From Lutjanus erythropterus (lineage: Eukaryota; Chordata; Actinopteri; Lutjaniformes; Lutjanidae): a stretch of DNA of 64,000 nucleotides. This document shows positions 11,549-22,270 of the stretch, in pieces. A program made the translations under genes and the position numbers. Every line of letters starts with the position of its first letter. The stretch's first letter is position 1. Below the pieces are notes generated by a model that was not told the DNA's origin, ran no database searches, and saw only the letters and a program-made list of their open reading frames with translations. The stretch spans positions 6,193,525 to 6,257,524 of the forward strand of contig CM034613.1 in the NCBI GenBank assembly GCA_020091685.1, written 5' to 3'.

Positions 11549-11895
11549 AAAGGACCTGTGTGTAGGATTTTGTGGCATCTAGCCAGTGAGCTTGAAGACT
11601 GCAAATATCTTACCTCACTCTCCTTTTCCAGGCACGTGAGAGAATTTATGCTGACGTGAAACGAAAAACCCCAAAGGTCGGTGTCTGGTTTGTCTGTCCT
11701 GGGCTACTGTAGAAACATCATGGAAGAGGACCCACACCATCTGTAAATATAAACGTCTCATTCTAAGGTAATGAAAACACAACAATTCTTATCTTTAGGT
11801 GATTGTACACTAATGAAAACATACTTATAGATACTATATTACATTTCTGTCATATTTTGCCAATAGATCCCCTAAATCTTACACACTGTATCTTT
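11549..11895 (+). mobile_element. MITE with GTGTGTAGGATTT-type TIRs
   Basis: The left end AAAGGACCTGTGTGTAGGAT is matched in reverse complement by the right end (AAATCTTACACACTGTATCTTT), giving ~22-bp imperfect TIRs around a ~347-bp non-coding body. The interior (GGGCTACTGTAGAAACAT, GTGATTGTACACTAATGAAA) looks like a MITE I remember as abundant in percomorph genomes. That identification is from memory. No clear TSD is seen. Confidence 0.7.
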
Positions 11896-12350
11896 AAAAT
11901 AATAACTTCAATGCACTGACTAATTTCTTGCACTATGTAACTTATGTGTGCGTAACATTTTATGGCACTAAGCCACACACCACCAACTATGTCACTGATT
12001 TTGATGAAACTTGATCTTGATCTTGATCTCGAGTTTGGTGCCCTACAAAAGTGGGGGTACCAAACTGCAAAAATACCATATTTTACATAATCGTACTTGA
12101 AATGTTTGGCCAGTTATACTGATCAGAATTAAAATTCATTCACTCATTAATTTATACATTTAAGAAAAAGAAAGAAAAGCAACAAAACAAAAATAACAAA
12201 TAGGGACCAATAACTCATTCTAGGTTCTACATAAAGACATAACATACTGAAACATTTTTGATTCTGTATCCTCAAAAGAATGGTGACCAAAACATGCATC
12301 AAGCAGGACAGGCTGCAACTGAAAACATATCACTGCTCTCTATTATGTAA
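11896..12350. other. non-coding DNA
   Basis: No gene or named repeat recognised. A small tandem of CTTGAT (three units, about 12010-12028) is present. Confidence 0.4.
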
Positions 12351-12815
12351 TAGTGTTGTAATATTCAAGGTTTGTCTTGGTCGCGACACTGGTCTTGAGG
12401 CCTTTTTTTGAAGGTCGTCTCAGAATCGACCACATTTTTAATGTCTTTTTTTTGGTCTCAGATAAAAAGGACACAGGAGGCTGCTTTTCATTGCTCACCA
12501 TGTGACCTATACTGTTAATTGTTGACTGCTGGCTATATTTGGTGGCATAATAATAATATAATGAGGCTTATTATTACTTATCATTGTTTTATTTTCTGTC
12601 TTCTTTTTGGTTTTACTCCATTCTCACACTGTCAGTATTGAGCGATGTTACTCAATGAATCACTGCAGTGTGTTGGAGGAGTTATCTGTCTGTCTAATAT
12701 AGGAAAGGGGCTCTTTGACAGAAGATGATGTTGCTGCACTTAAATTTGACTTGGTCATCCATCCGGTCTTGGTCATGTCTTGATCTCGGTTTAAGTAGTC
12801 TTGACTACAACACTG
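12351..12815 (+). mobile_element. non-autonomous element with AGTGTTGTA / TACAACACT ends, copy 1
   Basis: AGTGTTGTAATATTCAAG at the left is inverted at the right as TTGACTACAACACT. The body is rich in TTGGTCTTG/GGTCTCG motifs. A relative lies at 21300-21945, sharing TTTTTGAAGGTC, TTGGTCTTG blocks and the TTAACTACAA..CTG right end. hAT-like affiliation is a guess; no matching TSD was found. Confidence 0.6.
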
Positions 12816-13899
12816 CCACCCATTTTTAGCATTTCAGGACTAGTACTTCTAATACATTTAGTAGTGGGCCATATTCACTTTATGCACCTGATGGCAAGTA
12901 ATGTAATATAATGATGGAGTAGCAGCTGTTCAAGTTTGTTTGGACTAATGCAGGGAGATGCTCGACATCGTTGGTGAAAATTATGCTTAAATGAGGAACT
13001 CCATTATAAAGGAATCAGAATAAAGATGTCACAATGGATGGATGGATGGATGCTGAATCACTCAGCTAGCAGAACACACTGAACCTCAGTGCAGCCATAT
13101 GGCCCTTTAGGCTGAGGGATTCAACAGACAATCATATTATATATGGAGCATTAAACACAATCCCATTTCCAAATGATCTCCAGCATATAAAACATTGCTT
13201 TATAAACATAATCAGGGTTTTCCCTGGATTTCTTTTGTAAACAAAGGTCAAAAAGGCAGGAGAACGTGCATGGCATGTGCAGCGTACACCGTTCAGATGC
13301 ACACTTTTAGAATGCCTTGCACCTAAGTGAAAAAAAAAATCACAACTGCACTTGCCTTGTAATTTTAGGGCAGACAAAGAAACTAGAGACAAAAGGTCAA
13401 AAAGGGTACAGAGCTTGATACTGAAATAAAATAATGAATTTTCCATAAATATATTAATGAAAAAAGAAGATGCACTGTAACCCAACAAAAAGAGGTATGT
13501 CATCTTTTATGCAGTGTACCAATACAATCCAGTTTTGATCTGGACATGGAAACTCTTGAGAAGAAAAAGCTATTATTTTTTATACAAATACTAAACCAAA
13601 TACAAATACTAATAATCCTATAACACATTAGCAAATATAGGTGTGCTACAAACACAATTAATTGTATATTATTTTTGAATCAGAATTTTCACAAAGGCAA
13701 TGTGAAGGTATTTAAAATAACATTGGCTTTGTGGCATTCAAACTGTAATTTATTGATGGTCCCTCAGTGAACTCACAGAAGTTTTTGCAGCATTTGTTGC
13801 AACTGATCAGGTAGAAACAGGGAAAAGAGGAGGCTTATTACTGTGGGATCACTGTCACACACTTTTTAAAGGACTGAGTAGACAAAGTACACAGTGTAG
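12816..13899. other. non-coding DNA
   Basis: Single-copy as far as the window shows. It contains a short GGAT run at 13034-13052. The 123-aa minus-strand frame (13132-13503) shows no domain and is in AT-rich sequence. Confidence 0.4.
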
Positions 13900-13907
13900 G
13901 ATACAAG

Positions 13908-14685
13908 CAGTGGTGGAAAGAGTACTGAAAATCTGTACTCAAGTACAAGTACTATTACATTGCTAAAATATTACTCAATTACAAGTAAAAGTACTAGTGT
14001 TAGAAAAAATCTTAAGTAAAAGTACAAAGTATTCGTCAAAAAAACTACTCAGAGTATTAGTTACTTTTAACCAATGATGTCACCATCACCTCTCCAGACT
14101 AGGGCTCTAAATTTTGTGTGTTTTGCTTTACCAATAGTTAAAACATTAACAATCAATTAATCATTAATAATTGATCTGATACAAAACAAGTGTTTTTTCC
14201 CCTCATTTTCCCTTTATTTTTTCTCTCATTTCAAGTTTTTATTTTCTTATTCAGCAAATGTCTCCAGCAGACAAAACAAAGCTAGATGAGGTGCAGTTAC
14301 TGCCACAACTATTGATTAAATATTCATGAATACATTTTTAACTGGTTAAATTCTTAATGAAAAATCAGTTAAAGATCAGTCATTAACATACTTTTTTTGT
14401 TTTGTTTTGTTTTTTGTCCATATATCTTGGTTTTCATTGGCTTTTTTGCTATCAAATCATTTTATTGGCTACAAAAATGCAGACAAAAGGTCTGGATATT
14501 AATTCAAATTGTACTAAGTACTCAACTATGATTTTAAAAGTAACTAAGTAGATTGCATGGCATAATGAATACTTAAGTACAAGTAAAAGTACAGCCTTGA
14601 AAATCTACTCATAAAAGTACAAACACCCCAAAAAACTACTTAATTACAGTCATTTGAATATTTGTAATTAATTGCTTCCACCTCG
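13908..14685 (+). mobile_element. non-autonomous hAT-type transposon with 8-bp TSD
   Basis: The element starts CAGTGGTGGAAAGAGTACTG and ends in ATTGCTTCCACCTCG, an imperfect TIR. GATACAAG lies directly on both sides (13900-13907 and 14686-14693), a perfect 8-bp TSD, which is the hAT hallmark. Subterminal regions carry many AAGTACAAGTA/AAAAGTAC motifs in both orientations. The 778-bp body encodes no transposase, so it moved in trans. The intact TSD argues for a relatively recent insertion. Confidence 0.9.
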
Positions 14686-14693
14686 GATACAAG

Positions 14694-15519
14694 CACAGCA
14701 GTTTTAACAGCGTTCGAATCTGTTAAAATATCTGTGCTGATGTGCATATGTATTTTCTAAAGGATCTGTCACAATCGGTGCTCAAACAGTAAGCTACTGA
14801 GGTTTGATATCTAGTCCTGTTTGCTTCTGTAGCTTAAACTCACAAGGCTTTCATTATAAATAAACATTTGTCTGCCTCATGATCATCTTGTTCGAGTGTG
14901 CGATTTCTTTCTGATGAAAGGCCTACTTTGCCTTTTTGGCGCTAAAAAAAGCCTTAAGGCTAAAGGTGGCAGCCAAATCTACAACTGCGGCCCATCTTTG
15001 AGTTAGATATAGGCAGGGAAGACTGATAATTCATTGGCTACTTGTGTGACGCACTGTTGGCTGAAATTCTCAGTAGAATTAAAATGGTACATGGACTGAA
15101 GTGAGAGATGAAAAATGGTTGTGTCTACAAAAAGGCCTTGATGAGCTTTGTTTTACATTATCCATGCATCAGGGGCTACTTTTTAAAGCAACCATTACTC
15201 TATGTGCCATTGTGTCACACTGTATTTCAGTCTCTTACAAATGGAGCTGTTTGAGAGTGTCTGACAGTAAATACTGTGCACGGTGGAAGCATAATTGCCA
15301 AAGCACCCGTGATGCGATGTTGTGACAACATCAGCGCTGATAGGGGATGAGAGGAATCACTTGTGTGTTAAAATTGCCATTCAAACTTGGTCAATCAATC
15401 GTGGAAGCCATTTAAATGTTAATGGTTAAAAATGAACTGCTACATTGTTGGTGGACAAGTGGTTCTCTGTAGCCAATGCACTGTTTATTCTCAAGCTGGT
15501 TTAATTGCTGACAAGGGCT
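14694..15519. other. single-copy non-coding DNA
   Basis: No repeat copies seen in the window. The 74-aa plus-strand frame at 15101-15325 has no recognisable domain. Confidence 0.4.
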
Positions 15520-15990
15520 CGTACCTTCCAGTAAAGCAGCGACAGAACAAGAGACATTGACAGCTATTTTTTCAGCTGAGAAATCACTGAATAAAAAAAA
15601 ATCAATCTGGCTAAGAGAGGTCCCGCATTTATCATGATGTGACAGAGATGTATGTCACGCATGGGAACGGTGCACATAAAACTCATTATCATATGTCACG
15701 TCAGGCATGAGGTGTGAGTGCGATGAAAAATATCACAGCATGATCTCTAATACGCAGTGTTCAAAATGTCAAAGAAAGCCAACCCGCTCTTTGTGAATCA
15801 CACCCATACAGCATGTCAGAGCCAATTGAAATCATACAGAAATGGGAAATCCCAACAACAAAAGCATTTCATATTAACGGTCATTTCGTATTAGGAGCGA
15901 AAGACCATTACTTTCAGGCAGCGAGTCGTGACGAGTGTCCGGAGCTTTCAATATAAGCTGCGGTGGACGGGGATGTGTTTCAGAGAGGAT
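15520..15990. other. candidate conserved non-coding element
   Basis: Repeat-free and compositionally complex. TGTCACGCATGGGAACGG (15653), ATCATATGTCACGTCAGG (15688) and GGTCATTTCGTATTAGGAG (15879) give CpG-containing motifs unusual for this AT-rich window. Conservation is not testable here. Confidence 0.28.
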
Positions 15991-16696
15991 GAGGACTGAA
16001 CAAGAGAAATCCATTAGCCTTGCCCTCAAAGAAGACTGTCATATTTATTTTTTGTACTATAAACTACCTCTATATCTCTTCCCTCAGCTTCCGCTCAGCA
16101 TCTTATTCCCTCTAACTCACCCGCTTTTACTTTCAAACCACCTCTTTCAACTAAATGCTTTGCACCCCACCCTACCTTTTCTCACTTTTCTCCCTAATTT
16201 CACATCTTTCTTTGGTGTGTTCCCTCTTATTTCTTAAGGAAGAATTCAGATCTGTTAACACACAGGTTGCACCTTCACCTCCTGTGTCCTTCTTCCATTT
16301 TGCCATTCATTGCTCATCTATGTCTAAACTGGTTTGACAAAATAATAGCGACTCCCAGCAAGAAGCCAATATTAAGGACTTAAGAGCAAGTGCAGTGATG
16401 TCAAGCCATGAATCGGTCTGTTCCTTAAAATTTTTTTCATTAATCCAACTTAATAGTATGAATTATTTAGTAATTTAGAGTCATTATTTTGTGGGCAATA
16501 AGATGTTGTATTGCCATGCAGTGAAAAGAGAAAAAACAGATGAAACTGCTGACTTGAGCATGGTATCTACGCTACATCTATAGATGAAATAGAATTGTTT
16601 GGCACAAAGTATAAAAGTTAGAACATCATTAAATCAAACACTTCCTAAGACTAATAAATAACACATAAATGACCTTTGACAGCAATTGTGACAGAC
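15991..16696. other. non-coding DNA with pyrimidine-rich stretch
   Basis: 16070-16240 is strongly C/T-rich on the plus strand, which produces the 100-aa Leu/Phe/Pro-rich open frame at 15935-16237. No gene is supported. Confidence 0.4.
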
Positions 16697-16790
16697 GTAC
16701 CAGACCTTTGTTGCACCGGACCTTTATCGTACCAGACTTTTGTCATACCAGACCTTTGTTGTAGTGGACCTTTGCCCTAATGGACCAACA
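16697..16790 (+). repeat. minisatellite, GTACCAGACCTTTGTTG-type units
   Basis: Five to six degenerate copies of a 16-18 bp unit (variants of ACCAGACCTTTGT and ACCGGACCTTTAT) stand in tandem. Confidence 0.8.
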
Positions 16791-16849
16791 CTGTTGAACA
16801 GTTGCAGTTAAGGTTTAGTCACCAAACTAAAACATTTTGATCATGAACA

Positions 16850-17170
16850 GGTGGCTGCAGAATAGATCATTAACCCTGCCCCCTCCATGTTAGCAGATGG
16901 GGCATGTTTCAAACTATAAAATCAAAGTACACGTGAACTACATTTTTCTCTAACATGGTTTCAGTCATTTTAGGTAGTTCTTATCACACTCATATTTTTC
17001 AAGTGTTCATTTTGCCCATCGGTTTGGTTTTAATGAGCTATTTGATGCTGGTAAAAGGGAATTCATGACCGACAGCTGAACCGTGCTCATGATCGAGGTG
17101 ACCAGGTGTATGGGCGGGACCTTGATACCGTAGCTCCAGTCCTACTACTGCACAGACTCTGGTTCCTATA
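16850..17170 (+). repeat. possible dispersed fish repeat
   Basis: The stretch with TTTTAATGAGCTATTTGATG, GACCGACAGCTGA and GTATGGGCGGGACC resembles an interspersed repeat I remember from percomorph genomes. No second copy is in the window, so this rests on memory. Confidence 0.3.
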
Positions 17171-19065
17171 TACAGTCAGTGGTAAACATGAGTCATAATA
17201 AACTGTTTCACAGATGACCTATATGGTTTATATATACTGTACTATTTTTTGTGATTTAAAAAAAAAGTGTTGAAAAAAAGTAGATTCTGTTCAACAGAAA
17301 ATTAACTGTTTAGTTTATTGAACAATAAGAACAGTTATAGGAAAAAGAACACACCGAGGGTTTTTTACTCAGGATTTGCAGCTCTTTTTAGGTGCTTAAT
17401 AAAACGAATTGCATTTGTCCTCATTTACCACAGGAGAGAGATGTATCAAAGGTTGTTCCCGTTCAGTAGTACAACATGTGGCAGGGGGAAATGAAAATTT
17501 ATACAAATGTCTGCTGTACCTGATTAATCACTGCAACCTGACCACTGTGTCAAATTTTAGTTTGGGGCAAACTGGTACAAAATGCTATTTATTTTTCTTC
17601 ACTTTTGTCTGATTCAATCAAGTACAATATGATTGAAGCAGGCAATAACACCTTACAAGGTTGGAGTGTTTTTTAAAAATTGTTTATATAAAATATCTAG
17701 TCAAAGGATAGTAAAAGCTTTGACAAAAAAAAAAAAAAGAAAAAGTTTGATTGCATGCCTGAGTGTAATTTAATAAATGGAACCCAAAGAAATGCCCCAA
17801 AAAAGAAAAGACAAGTTTGAATAAAAACTATTTACATGCAAAAAGGTTGCTGTTCTCTGCTTTGCTTCTGTGTAGGCGGTGAAACAGTTTTTACAATCTT
17901 GTAGTGTTTTGATACTTTGTAGGTAACTGCATAATTTCCGGCTTGAAATTCTGCTTTTTCTCTACCACCTTGTGGTATTAAAAGATCACAGTCTGATCAG
18001 AGTTGTTCAACATGGAGATGCTGTGCAGCTTACTAAAATCACATCACTCTACATGGCTTAAGAGTGTAGCATGCCTCGTGCAGCTTAAAGTAAAATGGTC
18101 TTGAAATGGTAGCACTTTGCCAGAGAAGGATATTGTAGTCCTCTGCTGCTGTTAAATACATATTCAACATTTCATGTTTCTGAAGTCTACCGCCTTGATC
18201 CTCTCTGGCCTCCCCCCTTTTCTCTCTCCCCCTCCGTGTCCCAGCTCTTTGACAGGCCTGTCTGCTCTGCATGTCGTCCTCAGCTCCACGGACACCGTGG
18301 AAAAGGGAGCTATACTGAGACAAATAGGTGGGTGGAGGATGAGAGAGAGAGGTCTCAGATTAGTGAGGGTTGGCTGGATCAGACACGTGAATCCTGACTC
18401 CCAGTTGACAAGTTGTGTAACTGATAGGATGCAGGCAGGTCATTAAGCTCAGTTCTAAATTGCTACTGCAGGTAGTCTCACCAGCGTACATGTGACAGAC
18501 AAAAATTTTATTTTGAAACTTTCGGCTGCAGGTGACCATTTGTTGGGATTAACAGGTTAAGGCTCATTCATGCACTTTTTATGAACGAAAAGTCCATGTC
18601 ATAATAATCCATGTCGAACTATTGCCATTCCAGTCCACACACGTCCATGCCTCCTTTATGTTGGCATGGATGTAAAGCAATACAACCACTAGAGGGTGCA
18701 GCTCAGAGTCAAAGGTTTTGGTAACTAACATGGTGATGCAGGAGGAGGTTGTAATGTACCTCTTGTAAAAGAGTCAAAAGCAGAAATGCATCATAACTTT
18801 GTCATGTCCTGTGGTCATACCTTGGTTGAACTATTGGCTACTACTACAACTTGACGCCTGATGGTGCTGCTCTGTTTCATCCACCATCCATTTTGTATAT
18901 AGTCCAATATTGTACATATATATACCATATATACCATCAGTTTCTTTTTGAACAATATCCAGCCCTAGTAGCAAAACTTGGTCAACATAATATCCAGCAT
19001 CTTCTGGGTCTTCTGCTTTTAAGTCATACTGTCTAACTCAAGGTAATAAAAGTGTAAGTTACAGG
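17171..19065. other. non-coding DNA
   Basis: No defensible gene. Simple sequence includes an A-run at 17723-17740 and TATATACCATATATACC near 18918. The open frames at 18039-18446 overlap on both strands and show no domain. Confidence 0.4.
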
Positions 19066-19660
19066 TAGGGATGTTTGTCATTGCTGCCCTCTGGTGGTTG
19101 GGAGTACTGCCACCTCTTTCAGTGATGATGGGTACAATGATAACTAAAAAGTTGACAGTTGTCACTAAATTAATAACCTGACACACCCAATGATTTTTTA
19201 TACAGAACCATCTAGGAAGTTGTCTGTTTGGAAATGGGTAGGCACTTTCAAAAAAACACTGATTTTATGAACCATCTGTCTATCACTTGGGCTTGGCTAA
19301 CTTCAGCCAATCAGATTGAACTTTTGCTGAAGCCAGTCGGGAGCAGAGTGAAGTAATAACATCTTCTCTGTAGAGAAAAGCCTTCAGTGCAGTTCTTTGC
19401 TCTTCTTTCAATGAAGAAATGCTCTCCAGCTCTGATATAACTGATGCTATAATGGTATCTATGCTAACTTCTTCAGCAGCCGCCACTGTTTGCTCAAGAC
19501 GAGTCACTTCCATGGACTCTTCTCGCTATTGTTATGCCTAAAACCATGCCCACGGCTGCCAGTAGTCCCTCCTAGGACGCTGAGTGGCTGAACCACTTTT
19601 GGTGCAGACACAAGCAGATAACTTGAAGCTTGGCAAGATGGATTCTCACAGGCTATTTAA
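19066..19660 (-). repeat. repeat carrying helicase N-terminus relic, copy 1
   Basis: Read on the minus strand, this aligns over its length with the plus strand of 63175-63625: a 5' flank with CTTGCCA.GCTTCAAGTTAT and AGCGTCCTAGGAGG, the short helicase frame, then a 3' flank with GTCAGATTA-like and CTGCCA..TCTAGTGG-like sequence. Two diverged copies of the same N-terminal piece mean this was mobilised as a repeat, not as a gene. Confidence 0.7.
19283..19513 (-). pseudogene. RecQ-like helicase N-terminal relic
   Basis: The 76-residue frame begins MEVTRLEQTV and holds ISSLKEEQRTALKAFLYREDV at residues 32-52, the Q-motif-type lead-in of SF2 RecQ-like helicases. Motif I should follow at once. It is present in another frame: the minus-strand DNA around 19320-19352 reads LLPTGFSKSS and then hits a stop. 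So a frameshift just after residue 52 removed the P-loop from this frame, and its usual GFGKS reads GFSKS. Everything C-terminal is absent. The start is supported by the same ATGGAAG context in the second relic at 63339. It is non-functional; the family assignment is by motif recognition. Confidence 0.65.
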
Positions 19661-20656
19661 AAGTAACACAAAAGTTGCTTTCCCTAGTAATTAATTACTT
19701 TTTTAAATATGCAGTAAGTGGTGACGGAATTCGATTACCTTTGAGAGAAGTAACTGCTAACTATAGCTAATTACCAAAAATAAATTTCCCTGAGCTCCGG
19801 GGGAAATAACACATGCAGTGTAGTGTAGATATATGTTTAGCTTAATGTCAGGAGCAGAACACACTGGTGCTGCTGCCAGGCTCTGGTTCCTACTGTGGCC
19901 ACCCATGTGCTGTATGTAGATGGATTAATTCTCAAAGCTGCATTCGGTTTCAACACTATAAGCCACCTTAGATGCAATGAGATTACTCATGTGTATTCCA
20001 ATTGTTTATGGCACAGAAACAGAACAACTTGCCATGTTCTGTGTAGGATGGTAGAAAATAGATACTGCGATGCTTTCTCCAGGACATGATTACAACAGTC
20101 ATGCAATGCAATAGGGTGCAACACACACACAAAGAACAGCCTGTGCTCACATCAGGAACAGAAGGGGTTAACTCCACAGTAAACAAACTGTAATGAAAAG
20201 AAGAGGATTGCCAAGACGGAGAGAAGAAATGGAGAGAGAAAGGGAAGAAGGGGCAGGAAGGATGTTCAAAGGGTTTGTTCTAGCATTTGAAAGGGGAATT
20301 TACAACAGGCAGGCAAGCAACACACAACAGCGGGGCTTTGAAGTGTCTAGCTATGTGTGTGGAGATCCCGGTGCTTACATGCCTTGATTAGCTGGAGAGA
20401 CTTTCACACCCCCTGCTGCACATGTTGTTGCTGTGATACTCTCACCAAGCAGGGGATGTGGTGATAGTCAGGGACTCAGCTGGAGCTGTCTTCATAGGTG
20501 TGTGTGTGTGTGCGCGCGTGTGTGTAGGCAGGGAGGGGTGTGTGTGCATGTGCCTATAAGTGTCTGCAATATTTGAGGGTGTACACATGAGTATATGTGC
20601 ATGAGCAACTCATGTGGGTGGAGTGTAGCGCTTGAATGTAGTGGTGGAGAGTGTAC
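19661..20656. other. non-coding DNA
   Basis: No gene recognised. A short GT/GC run lies at 20499-20526. Confidence 0.4.
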
Positions 20657-20661
20657 TCTCT

Positions 20662-20708
<47 letters not shown>
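20657..20708. repeat. (CT)n(GT)n microsatellite
   Basis: A short CT run passes directly into about 22 GT units. Overlapping 102-122 aa frames on both strands are its translation. Confidence 0.95.
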
Positions 20709-21299
20709 CGTGGCCCAGACTGTCGGCATAATTGGATTGACAGCTCCCACTGTGAAGGGTGCAGCAGAGTCAACTGGTGTGTGTTCCTAGAGAGCTCCCC
20801 TGATGCCCTCTCCTCTCTCCTCCACCACCTCCTTGTTCCTGTTCTCCTCTTCCCTCCCACCTCCTTCTGCTGTGATCCTAATCAGGAGAGAAAGGCCAGC
20901 TAAGGAGCTTCAGCTCGTGGTCGCTGGGTATCTTGCTCCCGTGAAAACAGAAATGAGAAGGCAGATGAAAGCTTTCAAGCATGTGTACAAATATCTTTAA
21001 AATGGGATGTTTATTCAAGATAAGATAGAAGATACATAGTTATATGATATGAAGGGATATCAGCAAAGACAGCGCTACTTCATCAAGCGGTAATTCTTAT
21101 CAGGACTTGCATCTTATTTTCATACTTTTGTCTACCATTTATATTAAATTGTTTGAAACCTGTCTGATCGTCTTACAACAATGTCAGCAATTGGCTCTTT
21201 ACAAGTCCAGTCCCTTTTATACATGTGCTTGTCTATGCTGAAAATAAAACCAAAATTTTGATGATAGGATGTTGCAAGGGACCTGTAAAAGAAAGTCCC
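20709..21299. other. non-coding DNA
   Basis: No feature recognised. 20805-20870 is a plus-strand C/T-rich stretch. Confidence 0.4.
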
Positions 21300-21945
21300 C
21301 AGGTCTTGCTCTCAATACCACTTTTTGAAGGTCTCATCGAGGTCAATTTTACTTGGTCTTGTCTCACATCAGACAAAGAAGACTCAGGATTTTGTTCCAA
21401 GATTGGTCAAGATCACATCTATAGGGATATCACACAGTTTCCTTTAACCTGACTTATTCCTGGTGTGAAATTTTCCTTACCATTTCTGGTTGTCAGCCCT
21501 CCCTGCCCCTCATCACACACTCCAAGAAAGTGAATGTAGGAGACAGAGGAAGAAACTGTGGCTGTCTGGCAGGAGATTTTAACGAAATCTTACCTAACAA
21601 AGTCTGTCTTCCTAAACCTTAAAGAGTTCATCTGCAGAATTGCATTTTCTGCAGCTATCTAGCTAAGCCATGTTTCTACTGACATGACAGGCCACATAAA
21701 GTTATTTAGCTAATGTGCTGTATATTAAGTTGGGTTACATAAATGCTGGCTAATGTAAGCTCTGACATAAATGCTACACATGCCAATACTGCTCCCTTAC
21801 TTAGGTGACAGAGCTAGAGATGTGACAGGACTTGGTCTTGACTCAGTCTCAACCCTCAAAGTCTTGGTCTTGTCTTGGTCTCGATTCACTCTGGTTTTGA
21901 TCTTGACTAGATCTTGAGTGAGTTGGTCTTAACTACAATGCTGTT
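21300..21945 (+). mobile_element. TTGGTCTTG-rich element, copy 2
   Basis: It is related to 12351-12815 in the same orientation: TTTTTGAAGGTC near 21322, TCTCACATCAGACAAAGAAGA near 21362, and a dense TTGGTCTTGACTCAG / GTCTTGGTCTTG block at 21831-21935 that ends in TTAACTACAATGCTG. The centre has diverged or carries other sequence. The left edge is approximate. Confidence 0.5.
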
Positions 21946-22039
21946 ATATTTAAAATGCCACTTTTACAGGTCTACCAACAACCATCTTTTAACTATCTTC
22001 AGAATCAGTTTTCTTTTCAACATAGACAAGCCTAGAACA

Positions 22040-22270
22040 CAGCATATCTAAGTACAGGAAAGAGGAAAGGAGAGCGCTGACCGAGGCTCTGTTGGGTGCC
22101 AAGCTTGTTCAACTGTTATTGGAGCGTCAATTAACTTAGTAAGTACAATGGTGCCAATGGAAATGATAGCAACAACCAAAAGGGACAGATTATGCTTGAA
22201 AATAATGAGTTTGGACAACATGTGGCATAAGTGTTCATAGTTGTTTCCAGCAGCCACATTTGAAGGCCAG
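22040..22270 (+). repeat. possible dispersed repeat, related to 9231-9510
   Basis: Shares GGTGCCAA..TTGTTCAACTGTTATT with 9463-9490. The limits are unknown. Confidence 0.4.

Noticed and set aside
13132..13503. 123-aa minus-strand frame
   Set aside because: AT-rich, Phe/Leu-biased composition without motif; expected by chance over 64 kb.
20492..20903. Overlapping 122-aa minus and 102-aa plus frames
   Set aside because: Both are translations of the CT/GT microsatellite at 20657-20708 and its flanks.
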